A stretch of 35,309 nt of DNA from a virus: the IMG/VR virus record IMGVR_UViG_3300011116_000049, positions 1 to 35,309 of that record. The stretch is one strand, 5' to 3'. Below are positions 1 to 5,624 of the stretch, one piece after another. A program made the translations under genes and the position numbers. The notes under the pieces were generated by a model that made no database searches, was not told where the DNA came from, and saw only the letters and a program-made list of their open reading frames with translations. Position 1 is the first letter of the stretch. Each line of letters begins with the position of its first letter.

Positions 1-79
1 GCAACTTTTCCATCCTCTTGCGTAAGGCTCGTCTGCTGTTGCTCCCACCGTCTAATCCTGTCGTGTTGGGCGTGTGGAA
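1..79. repeat. Terminal direct repeat (circular overlap), left copy
   Basis: These 79 bases recur at the right end of the window (35231-35309) with one mismatch, C at 15 versus T at 35245. The methyltransferase reading frame runs uninterrupted across the join if one copy is removed, so this is an assembly overlap of a circular or circularly permuted molecule, not a pair of phage terminal repeats placed at a gene boundary. The mismatch is silent in the methyltransferase frame (GAG/GAA, both Glu). Confidence 0.93.
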
Positions 80-581
80 GCTGTCCACGCCATTTGGCGA
101 CAATCCAGATTCTGTCCCTCTGATGGTTTGCTCCAACATCCGCTGCTCCCAGCACTCCCCATCTCGCATCAAACCCCATTGAGGCCAAGTCTCCAAGAAC
201 TCGTCCAAGTCCCCTAGAAGTGAGCATTGGTGAGTTTTCCACGAACACGAATCTGGGTCGTACTTCACGAATGATCCTCGCCATTTCTCCCCACATTCCT
301 GACCGCTCTCCATTGATGCCAACTCCTTTTCCAGCGGCTGAGATGTCTTGGCACGGAAAGCCTCCAGATACGACATCAACAATACCTCTCCATGGGGTTC
401 CATCAAAGGTTTGAACATCATCCCAAATCGGGAAAGTCGGGAGAAGTCCGTCATTTTGTCGGGCGCACAGTATGCTTGCTGGATACTGTTCCCACTCGAC
501 GGCACAGACTGTTCTCCATCCAAGGAGATGCCCCCCCAATATTCCTCCACCAGCGCCTGCGAAAAGAGCCAACTCATTCAT
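1..581 (-). CDS. DNA cytosine-5 methyltransferase, N-terminal part (gene cut by window edge)
   Basis: Encodes the catalytic half of a C5-cytosine methyltransferase that would methylate phage DNA, plausibly against host restriction. The frame starts with ATG at 581 and runs off the left edge after 193 codons. Visible motifs: SAM-binding motif I FAGAGGG (residues 7-13), catalytic motif IV GGFPCQDIS with Cys77, motif VI ENS (115-117) and motif VIII QRDR (154-157). Joined over the circular overlap to 34777-35230 it gives about 344 aa, a normal size for the family. The start overlaps the stop of the upstream 54-aa gene as ATGA, suggesting translational coupling. Its sequence specificity cannot be read from the sequence. 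Identification is from motif order and is firm. Confidence 0.93.
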   Translation of the reverse strand, partial: MNELALFAGAGGGILGGHLLGWRTVCAVEWEQYPASILCARQNDGLLPTFPIWDDVQTFDGTPWRGIVDVVSGGFPCQDISAAGKGVGINGERSGMWGEMARIIREVRPRFVFVENSPMLTSRGLGRVLGDLASMGFDARWGVLGAADVGANHQRDRIWIVAKWRGQLPHAQHDRIRRWEQQQTSLTQEDGKV

Positions 582-742
582 TGCATCCCCATGGGGTCTT
601 CGTCACCCATTGCATCTTTGATTCGTTTCAATTCCCTCGCCAGCATGACCATCAGTTGGCTGTTAGCATGGAAAGCTTCTGCCATCTGCTCAAACTGGTG
701 CTCAAGGTGGCTGATCCGCTGCTCCAAAGTCTCTTCATTCAT
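578..742 (-). CDS. Small coiled-coil protein, 54 aa
   Basis: Short gene sandwiched between RusA and the methyltransferase, with ATGA overlaps at both ends (start 742-740 overlaps the RusA stop; stop 580-578 overlaps the methyltransferase start). The product begins MNEETLEQRISHLEHQFEQM and has heptad-like spacing of Leu, Ile, Phe and Met, so a single amphipathic helix or coiled coil is likely. It contains no catalytic motif. The precise stop/start overlaps argue that it is translated. Function unknown; a role as an adaptor of a neighbouring enzyme would be speculation. Confidence 0.75.
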   Translation of the reverse strand: MNEETLEQRISHLEHQFEQMAEAFHANSQLMVMLARELKRIKDAMGDEDPMGMQ

Positions 743-1164
743 GGCAAAAGCTCCATCACTGTGACCTCAATCCGAGGCGATCCATATGCTTTGATGCTGT
801 GCAGTTCGCACACCTGACTGTCGTCTGCCCACAAGATGCCATTGCCAGCATCCATAACGGCCTTGATGTAGTTGTCCAGATCGGGTTTGCCAACTGGTCT
901 GAGATCCCCAGACTCTGCTTGCTGGCGCTTGACCTTTGACCAACTGACAGGGATTGCCTTGTAGATCCGCACTGACAGGGCTACAGGCGTGTCCAAGGGA
1001 TCTTGGCTACCCATGGCTTGTCTCGCCATCTGAGCCACCTCTGACTCCCAATTTGCCGTCTTCTTGGGGGTGTATGTCTTCACGAACCCTCCCTGTCTGG
1101 CGAATCTCGGCCTGCCTTTCCCCACAGGCTCTCCACATACGACAAAATTCACCATGAAAGTCAT
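739..1164 (-). CDS. rusA: RusA-family Holliday-junction resolvase
   Basis: A 141-aa protein of the RusA family, homodimeric Mg-dependent endonucleases that cut four-way DNA junctions. Near the N-terminus it has the family's GEPVGKGRPRF stretch (11-21), and later GKPDLDN (92-98) followed by ADD (113-115), which supply the acidic metal-binding residues Asp95, Asp97, Asp114 and Asp115. An SD-like GGGG lies 6 nt before ATG 1164; an in-frame ATG at 1155 is an alternative. Phages use such enzymes to resolve recombination intermediates before packaging, which fits the exonuclease and ERF genes at 2111-3777. The first 158 nt overlap another frame (1007-1267). Confidence 0.92.
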   Translation of the reverse strand: MTFMVNFVVCGEPVGKGRPRFARQGGFVKTYTPKKTANWESEVAQMARQAMGSQDPLDTPVALSVRIYKAIPVSWSKVKRQQAESGDLRPVGKPDLDNYIKAVMDAGNGILWADDSQVCELHSIKAYGSPRIEVTVMELLP

Positions 1165-1267
1165 TGAGATCCCCTGTTACTTGTAAAGCTCGGTCAACCA
1201 AGCTGGTAGGCATAGCCTCGCCTTCACGCACAGCATCCAGCACTTTGTGCGCCTCTTGCTTGGTCAT
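1007..1267 (-). CDS. Hypothetical protein with a long overlap into rusA
   Basis: The first ~33 residues (MTKQEAHKVLDAVREGEAMP and onward to VTGDL) look like a compact helical phage protein. The start overlaps the upstream stop (1264) as ATGA, so translation is credible. After that the frame continues for 158 nt inside rusA, where it becomes rich in Arg, Gly and Glu and looks like read-through in a foreign frame. Either the two genes truly overlap or the original stop near codon 34 was lost by mutation or sequencing error. Function unknown. Confidence 0.6.
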   Translation of the reverse strand: MTKQEAHKVLDAVREGEAMPTSLVDRALQVTGDLNDFHGEFCRMWRACGERQAEIRQTGRVREDIHPQEDGKLGVRGGSDGETSHG

Positions 1268-1473
1268 TTGATTGCCCTCAAGGGCTTGATAAAAGGCAAA
1301 TCTGTGGGCTTTTCAGGCGGTGGGGGCGGCATATTTGCACTGGGCGGTGTCCACCCATGCTTGCGCCAAGTGGCTTGGACATCCGCACCACGCTGATACT
1401 TGAAGTTGTCAGCGGTCACACGGACGCTAGGCATAGTAATTTTTGTACCTTCAGGTGGTATCCACTTATTCAT
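1264..1473 (-). CDS. Hypothetical protein, 69 aa, proline-rich C-terminus
   Basis: Begins MNKWIPPEGTKITMPSVRVT and carries a run of prolines (PPPPPEKP, about residues 49-56) in its second half. The start overlaps the end of the ribbon-helix-helix gene by 8 nt and the stop overlaps the next start as ATGA, so it sits inside a tightly packed operon. I recognise no domain. The proline-rich tail could mediate binding to another protein, but nothing shows the partner. Confidence 0.65.
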   Translation of the reverse strand: MNKWIPPEGTKITMPSVRVTADNFKYQRGADVQATWRKHGWTPPSANMPPPPPEKPTDLPFIKPLRAIK

Positions 1474-1675
1474 TGCCAGTCCTCAGAAATGATTGAAGTC
1501 TCGTATCGGCACTGGAGTACTGCCGTCCAAGATTGTCAATTATCAGATCGTCAACAATGGCAGCCATCGATCTGCGTTGCGCCAATGCCGCATTGCGAAG
1601 GATGTCTTTGCTGGTGGGACGCACTCTCACCATGAGCGGAGTGACCTGAATTTTGGGATTGATTGTGTGTTTCAT
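1466..1675 (-). CDS. Ribbon-helix-helix (Arc/MetJ-like) transcriptional regulator
   Basis: A 69-aa protein read from ATG 1675. A beta-strand-like VRVRP (about 17-21) is followed by two helices (SKDILRNAALAQRRSMAAIV, about 23-42), the pattern of Arc/MetJ-type DNA-binding dimers that insert a two-stranded sheet into the major groove. An in-frame ATG at 1705 would add ten residues, but it lies upstream of the -10 box. ATG 1675 has no Shine-Dalgarno and a TATACT box lies exactly 7 nt before it, so a leaderless mRNA is likely. TTGCA/TGCAA repeats flank this promoter, consistent with autorepression and control of the divergent plus-strand operon (inference). Confidence 0.7.
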   Translation of the reverse strand: MKHTINPKIQVTPLMVRVRPTSKDILRNAALAQRRSMAAIVDDLIIDNLGRQYSSADTRLQSFLRTGNE

Positions 1676-1677
1676 GC

Positions 1678-1701
1678 TTGCAAGTATATTGCAAAATGCA
1701 A
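1678..1701. promoter_or_regulatory. Operator-like repeats TTGCAA and TTGCA-AAA-TGCAA
   Basis: TTGCAA (palindromic, 1678-1683) is followed 11 bp later, about one helical turn, by an inverted repeat TTGCA (1689-1693) AAA TGCAA (1697-1701). The elements bracket the -10 box of the RHH gene. A related inverted repeat lies at 1765-1778 in the same intergenic region. They are good candidates for the binding site of the adjacent RHH protein; binding itself is inferred. Confidence 0.5.
1683..1688 (-). promoter_or_regulatory. -10 box of leaderless promoter for the RHH regulator
   Basis: On the minus strand this reads TATACT (5 of 6 to the sigma70 consensus). Seven bases separate it from ATG 1675, placing the transcription start at or next to the A of the ATG. 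No good -35 hexamer is visible. It lies between two TTGCA elements, a position where a bound repressor would block polymerase. Confidence 0.5.
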
Positions 1702-1749
1702 TCATACGATTAGGGAAAGCACCTACAAACCCAGCATTTATTGGTGGTG

Positions 1750-1755
1750 TATACT
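1750..1755 (+). promoter_or_regulatory. -10 box for the recombination operon
   Basis: TATACT, the same hexamer as in the divergent RHH promoter. A transcript from about 1762 would carry a leader of roughly 48 nt containing the second operator-like repeat and a strong Shine-Dalgarno. No convincing -35 element is visible, so an activator may be involved. Confidence 0.4.
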
Positions 1756-1764
1756 GATATCACT

Positions 1765-1778
1765 TTGCAATCATGCAA
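1765..1778. promoter_or_regulatory. Operator-like inverted repeat TTGCA-ATCA-TGCAA
   Basis: Inverted repeat with 5-bp arms and a 4-bp spacer, located just downstream of the plus-strand -10 box, where a bound repressor would prevent initiation or clearance. It resembles the 1689-1701 element, which has a 3-bp spacer. Confidence 0.5.
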
Positions 1779-1785
1779 GGCAAAC

Positions 1786-1804
1786 AACCTACCTACTAAG
1801 GAGA
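1786..1804 (+). promoter_or_regulatory. Leader/RBS element shared with a distant operon
   Basis: AACCTACCTACTAAGGAGA, ending in a strong Shine-Dalgarno (AAGGAGA) placed 5 nt before ATG 1810. The same 19 bases occur on the minus strand at 33645-33627, in front of the gene at 33619. The match extends beyond what ribosome binding needs, so it may be a shared translational enhancer, a protein-binding site or a recently duplicated leader. Confidence 0.6.
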
Positions 1805-1809
1805 GTTCA

Positions 1810-2118
1810 ATGAAGTTCGGTACATTCTGGAAAAAGCTTGTCCGTAGAAAAGATCCCCACACCAGCCAAGAAGCAGCCAAATCGGTTGATACAACCAACA
1901 TGGAGCAGATTGTCTATGAGGTCATCGCTCAATATCCAAGTGGTTGCATACAAGACGAGGTGCTGGCGCATCTGATGAGCTACCCATACTCTACAGTCAC
2001 CGCTCGGTTCAGAGCCTTGCTCGACAAGGGTTACATCATCGACACTGGGTTGACTCGCCCTGGTAGGTCGGGAAGAAAACAGCGAGTTCTCATCATCAAG
2101 GAGTTTCACAATGCCTAA
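1810..2118 (+). CDS. Winged-helix DNA-binding protein
   Basis: A 102-aa protein from ATG 1810, chosen over an upstream TTG at 1741 because of the AAGGAGA signal. After a basic N-terminus it has HTSQEAAKSV and then a helix-turn-helix region (about 35-70) with DEVLAHL and STVTARFRALLDKGYI, followed by a wing-like RPGRSGRKQRVLI. This is the layout of small phage MarR-like winged-helix proteins. As first gene of the plus-strand recombination operon it may be an early regulator. It overlaps the exonuclease start by 8 nt. Confidence 0.7.
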   Translation: MKFGTFWKKLVRRKDPHTSQEAAKSVDTTNMEQIVYEVIAQYPSGCIQDEVLAHLMSYPYSTVTARFRALLDKGYIIDTGLTRPGRSGRKQRVLIIKEFHNA

Positions 2119-3061
2119 GTTAACCTCGGACAAAATGCTGTCCTGCTCACAACTGCCCAGCCTGTTTGGTGTCAGCCCTTACTCCAGCCCGAATGATGTC
2201 TTGATGTTCTGCATCAAGTCCATACTGGGCGAGGATGCCCGAACCCCAGCGGGTGAAGCGGCAGACTGGGGAAATGCTTTGGAGCCAGCCATCATTGCGG
2301 AGATGGCAAAGCGCCTCGGCATTGACCGATATGAGATGCCAGACAAGGCATTCCAGCACCCTGAACTTGCTCTTGCCGCCAGCGCAGATGCCATTGCCCT
2401 GATCGATAAACCCATGGTGATCAAACATGACCCCAGCAAAGGGATTTATGTCATGGATGGCGACAGCATTGAGTTGAATGGCAATGGTGTGCTGGAGTCC
2501 AAGCTGACCCGTGGTCACCCAGAGGATGTATTGCCCTTGTACCGTGGGCCAATTCAAGTCCAAGGCGTGATGATGTGTACTGGGTTGGACTGGGCAGCCA
2601 TCGGTTGCTTGTACTCAGGCGTGGAACTGCGGATCTTTCTGTTCAAGCCACACGCTGAAACCATGGCACAGATTGAGAACTACGCCATCGATTTTCAAGG
2701 CAGACTGACTACCTTTGAAGAGACTGGGGAAGCTCAGTATTACCCAGCGGCTGACAGCAAAGATGCCAACCGCATCTGGCCTACCGCAAGGGAAGAAGAG
2801 ATCGAACTGGACATTGATGCCGAAGACTTGGTTGCCAACATTGTGCTTGCCAAGAACAAGATTGCCAGCATCCAAGAAGACATTGATATTTGGGAGAAGG
2901 ATCTCAAAGAGATGATGAAGGATTATTCCAGTGCCAAGGTCGGACATTGGACTCTCAAATGGCCTATGCGTCACTACAAAGCCACGCCTGAGAAGATCAC
3001 ACCAGCCAAAGAAGCCTACTCAATCCGTCAGTCAACGATCACCATCAAGGAAACCAAATGA
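2111..3061 (+). CDS. YqaJ-type viral exonuclease/recombinase
   Basis: A 316-aa nuclease of the lambda-exonuclease/YqaJ PD-(D/E)XK superfamily, which degrades the 5' strand of duplex ends to give 3' tails for annealing. Seen in sequence: WGNALEP (53-59), SADA with Asp93, the LESK core (Glu129, Lys131) and IQVQGVMM (148-155), the usual Gln-containing motif of the fold. The start ATG 2111 is preceded by AAGGAG. Its stop overlaps the ERF start (ATGA), the typical pairing of a two-component recombination system. The C-terminal third (about 245-285) is helical and may be coiled coil. Confidence 0.88.
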   Translation: MPKLTSDKMLSCSQLPSLFGVSPYSSPNDVLMFCIKSILGEDARTPAGEAADWGNALEPAIIAEMAKRLGIDRYEMPDKAFQHPELALAASADAIALIDKPMVIKHDPSKGIYVMDGDSIELNGNGVLESKLTRGHPEDVLPLYRGPIQVQGVMMCTGLDWAAIGCLYSGVELRIFLFKPHAETMAQIENYAIDFQGRLTTFEETGEAQYYPAADSKDANRIWPTAREEEIELDIDAEDLVANIVLAKNKIASIQEDIDIWEKDLKEMMKDYSSAKVGHWTLKWPMRHYKATPEKITPAKEAYSIRQSTITIKETK

Positions 3062-3777
3062 AACAAATTGCATCAGCTTTGGTCAAAGCCCAACGAGCTT
3101 TTGGCCCAGCATTAAAGACCAGTACAAACCCTCATTTTCGCAGTCGGTATGCAGATCTGTCTGCTTGCGTGGAAGCCGTCATCGATGCCCTGAATGAGAA
3201 CGGTATCTATTTACTGCAAAAAAATTACGACTGCAATGATGGCATCATGTGCGAGACAGTGTTTGTCCATGAGTCTGGCGAGATGCTGGAGTGTGGCATT
3301 GTCCACTTCCCTGCTGTCAAACAAGATCCGCAAGGGTACGCCAGTGCCTTGACCTATGCCCGTAGGTACAGTCTCATGTCTGCTTGTGGTATCGCTCCAG
3401 AGGATGATGATGGCAATGCTGGCAGTCGCAAGTTAGCGCCAGCAGTCAATCCACTGGATGCCATCAAGCCAACAAACCCAGCGAATTTGCCATACACGCT
3501 GAACATACCAGGCAAAGAACCACGCCAATATGCAGACTCAGAAACCTACACCAATGGAACCATCGAATTGCGTGAAAAGGTAGAGAAATCAGCATTGACA
3601 CCACGCACCAAAATGACCAAACTTAGGGAACTGCGTGAGGCAAACGAGGATCAGGTAAACAAGATCAACCCTGAGCATAAGGCTAAGTTGCTTGGGGATT
3701 ACCAACTGCGCCTGAAAAGACTGGGCGCACAGCTTGAGGAGAAAGTAGATGAATCCAACGGACTGGGAGAAGCTTGA
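3058..3777 (+). CDS. erf: ERF-family single-strand annealing protein
   Basis: A 239-aa protein with the ERF signature: FRSRYADLSA (27-36) near the N-terminus and PQGYASALTYARRYSL followed by GIAPEDDDGN (91-120). ERF proteins form rings on single-stranded DNA and anneal complementary strands. Here it would take the 3' tails made by the upstream exonuclease, serving recombination, end repair or genome circularisation. The C-terminal half (after about 150) is a charged helical tail outside the conserved core. It overlaps the exonuclease stop by 4 nt. Confidence 0.92.
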   Translation: MKQIASALVKAQRAFGPALKTSTNPHFRSRYADLSACVEAVIDALNENGIYLLQKNYDCNDGIMCETVFVHESGEMLECGIVHFPAVKQDPQGYASALTYARRYSLMSACGIAPEDDDGNAGSRKLAPAVNPLDAIKPTNPANLPYTLNIPGKEPRQYADSETYTNGTIELREKVEKSALTPRTKMTKLRELREANEDQVNKINPEHKAKLLGDYQLRLKRLGAQLEEKVDESNGLGEA

Positions 3778-3865
3778 TAAGGAATACAGAGAGTATTGCC
3801 GAAGATGTCAGTCTATCGGCATACCCCCTGTCGATTTTCACACTTGGCTCTTAGGCCAAGATTAA
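3749..3865 (+). CDS. Small protein, 38 aa, at the end of the recombination operon
   Basis: ATG 3749 lies inside the last codons of erf in another frame, with GAGGAG 8 nt upstream. The product starts MNPTDWEKLDKEYREYCRRC and ends in LLGQD. It is rich in charged and aromatic residues and has two Cys close together (CRRC). Its stop overlaps the convergent endolysin stop by 4 nt. No terminator hairpin is visible between the convergent genes. Function unknown. Confidence 0.55.
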   Translation: MNPTDWEKLDKEYREYCRRCQSIGIPPVDFHTWLLGQD

Positions 3866-4473
3866 GCCATCAGGGAATCCAAGGCGTGTTGAGTACGAGC
3901 AATCCGATCATCAATGCCATGGGTTCCCCCATTGATCCGCTTGGTCAAGGTTGTCATATCGTTGGCATCAGCATACTGATTCAACTTATTCTTATCCCAG
4001 AACCAGCCTGCTGACAAGGCAGCGTACTTAGGACTGGATACCTGATCTGGATCTTCTACCAGGTCAACACCCAAAGCCTCACCACACGCACGGTAGTTGT
4101 CTTTGCCAGTCAACTGGATCAAGCCACGACCACGGTACTTGAACCCTTCACCAGAGTCCTCATCACCATTGCCCATGCGGTCGGCATAGACTTTGTTGGC
4201 AATCTTCTCTGGGTTGCGGTGGTAAGGTTGGGCAGCGTCCAAAGATGGGAACCGCTTAGGCCAGACCTTGGTCAATCCTTCTGCTGAGTAGTTGAGGTTT
4301 TCTTTGAGCGCAGTGAACCCAGCAGATTCGTGAGCGCATTGCCCCAAGAAACAAGCTTGTCTCTCAGGCGTGTTAATGTCGAATCGATCAAAAGTTTCAT
4401 TGATTGCATCTATCCACTCCTCTGCCTTTGCAGGCGTTAATTTCAAAGCATGGGCAAGTTGTTCAGCGTTCAT
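3862..4473 (-). CDS. Endolysin, GH19 chitinase-like
   Basis: A 203-aa peptidoglycan hydrolase of the GH19 (chitinase/lysozyme-like) type. It has CAHESAGF with the likely catalytic Glu49, and the family block GEGFKYRGRGLIQLTGKDNY (109-128) forming the substrate cleft. It lacks a signal peptide or transmembrane segment, so it should be cytoplasmic and need a holin to reach the wall. It is followed upstream in the operon by spanin genes. ATG 4473 touches the stop of the i-spanin gene. Confidence 0.92.
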   Translation of the reverse strand: MNAEQLAHALKLTPAKAEEWIDAINETFDRFDINTPERQACFLGQCAHESAGFTALKENLNYSAEGLTKVWPKRFPSLDAAQPYHRNPEKIANKVYADRMGNGDEDSGEGFKYRGRGLIQLTGKDNYRACGEALGVDLVEDPDQVSSPKYAALSAGWFWDKNKLNQYADANDMTTLTKRINGGTHGIDDRIARTQHALDSLMA

Positions 4474-4952
4474 CAGTTTCCTTTCATGGTTTGGTAGATG
4501 GAGTTGTAGGCATCGATGCAGGCATTGAGTTGTCTGATTGCTTTGTCTCCATCGTCTGTGATGGCGACAAGAGCTTTAGCAGTCTCTCGCTCAAGTTCGG
4601 CTCCTGTTTGAATGCTATCTCTGGCGGCAGTGGAGGTATCTGTGGTGGTTTGTATGGGGCAGGCGGTGGCTTTAACAGGGATCCGCAACCGCAAAGCACC
4701 AGAGTCGATATCAGAATTGCGCTTTTGAGTAACAGTTTTTGCATTGTTGTTTGCCTTTACAAGTTCATTGGCTTGTGTCTGGACAGCAGAAACCAAAGCC
4801 TGCTCCTTAACCCGTGCCTGTTCGTTTAACCTGGCTATCTCCAACTGCTGGCGCTTGCTTTCATCGGATCCACCTTTCATGTATCCAGTTGTGCCAGCGC
4901 CAATCACAGCCATCAAGATGCCAAGCAGCACCCATGGATTGAATAGACTCAT
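4473..4952 (-). CDS. Inner-membrane spanin (Rz-like)
   Basis: A 159-aa protein with one N-terminal transmembrane helix (about residues 7-26) followed by a long periplasmic helical region (about 30-75, Gln/Glu/Ala-rich) of coiled-coil character. This is the i-spanin layout: it spans the periplasm and, with an outer-membrane lipoprotein, fuses inner and outer membrane in the last step of lysis. The partner is encoded wholly inside this gene in another frame (4484-4744), and the endolysin follows directly. The combination makes the assignment strong despite weak sequence conservation. Confidence 0.88.
   Translation of the reverse strand: MSLFNPWVLLGILMAVIGAGTTGYMKGGSDESKRQQLEIARLNEQARVKEQALVSAVQTQANELVKANNNAKTVTQKRNSDIDSGALRLRIPVKATACPIQTTTDTSTAARDSIQTGAELERETAKALVAITDDGDKAIRQLNACIDAYNSIYQTMKGN
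4484..4744 (-). CDS. Outer-membrane spanin lipoprotein (Rz1-like), nested inside the i-spanin gene
   Basis: An 86-aa product with a signal peptide ending in a lipobox (VLCGC, lipidated Cys about residue 20), then a Pro-rich stretch (KPPPAPYKPP and PPLPPE). Signal peptide, lipobox and prolines are hallmarks of Rz1. The gene lies entirely within the i-spanin gene in a different frame, an arrangement known from lambda. The lipoprotein would be anchored in the outer membrane and bind the C-terminus of the i-spanin. It implies a Gram-negative host. Confidence 0.88.
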   Translation of the reverse strand: MQKLLLKSAILISTLVLCGCGSLLKPPPAPYKPPQIPPLPPEIAFKQEPNLSERLLKLLSPSQTMETKQSDNSMPASMPTTPSTKP

Positions 4953-5278
4953 TCCTTTGGTTCCATCTTTGGTTCACTGTCAGCATCAGCATCTGCCTTG
5001 GCAACAGCTTTTGCAACAGCTTTGACACCAGATCTGCCAGCTACACCGCCAAGCACACCAGTGATGAAGACCATAATCGTAGAAATCTGGCTGGTGTATA
5101 CCTTGTCAATGGGAGCCATGCCAGCCATTGGTTGTGTGACATAAGTCACAGAGTAGAGGAACGCAAACATTGCACCGAAAAGAATTGCCACCAAGATGAC
5201 AATCACAAAAGCCCAGACACGGATCTCTATCTCTTCAGCAGTCATTCGATTGGGTTTGTTCATTACGACAGTAGGCAT
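4949..5278 (-). CDS. Putative holin, two transmembrane segments
   Basis: A 109-aa membrane protein with two hydrophobic helices (about 22-45 and 65-82) and a charged C-terminal tail (Lys/Ala/Asp repeats, EPKMEPKE). Size, two membrane segments and the place next to spanins and endolysin fit a class II holin, which would open the inner membrane. Holins lack sequence motifs, so this rests on topology and context. The start overlaps the preceding stop as TAATG, with GGAG upstream. An in-frame ATG at 5263 could give a second form. Confidence 0.5.
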   Translation of the reverse strand: MPTVVMNKPNRMTAEEIEIRVWAFVIVILVAILFGAMFAFLYSVTYVTQPMAGMAPIDKVYTSQISTIMVFITGVLGGVAGRSGVKAVAKAVAKADADADSEPKMEPKE

Positions 5279-5463
5279 TATTTTTTCTCCTTCTCAGGTG
5301 TTACAAGTTGCTCAGGACAAGTGCCAGTGGCACTACAGACTGGAGGTTTGCATTGATCAAGTTCCCAGTTTTTTGGATCTTGGCATGGATACCTGAATCT
5401 ATCTTCGCAGCCAGTCAACAAGACCAGCAAAATAGACAGACCCCAAATGCAATATATATTCAT
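5278..5463 (-). CDS. Small lipoprotein, 61 aa
   Basis: Signal peptide with clear lipobox LTGC (Cys19), then a short mature part with four further Cys: CEDRFRYPC, QCKPPVC and GTC. It should be a lipid-anchored periplasmic or outer-membrane protein, probably disulfide-bonded. It sits in the lysis/membrane cluster and overlaps the neighbours at both ends by a few nt. Proteins of this shape recur in lysis regions of environmental phages, but I know no proven role; superinfection exclusion or spanin-like help are guesses. Confidence 0.72.
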   Translation of the reverse strand: MNIYCIWGLSILLVLLTGCEDRFRYPCQDPKNWELDQCKPPVCSATGTCPEQLVTPEKEKK

Positions 5464-5624
5464 TTCTCTTTCTCCCTTTCCTTCTGTTCCACTTGTCTTC
5501 TAAGCCGTTCAACCTTTTCAACTTGAGCTTTGACTTCATGCTTGGCTTCCAAAATGTCTAGATACAACATGGCTCCAACTGGCAAAAGAAACGCAATCAA
5601 TATGCAAGCAGCAATCCAGCCCAT
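5460..5624 (-). CDS. Membrane protein with one TM helix and C-terminal coiled coil
   Basis: From ATG 5624 the product is 54 aa: a hydrophobic helix (about 3-23) followed by a charged helix ending in QVEQKEREKEK. I chose this start because the ATG overlaps the upstream stop as TAATG and has GGGGAAG in front, the pattern used across this genome. The frame is open upstream to an ATG at 5747, which would add 41 residues beginning MATQGRPKKL and overlap the 235-aa gene by 124 nt; this longer form is possible. A role as holin or antiholin partner is conceivable but unproven. Confidence 0.6.
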   Translation of the reverse strand: MGWIAACILIAFLLPVGAMLYLDILEAKHEVKAQVEKVERLRRQVEQKEREKEK

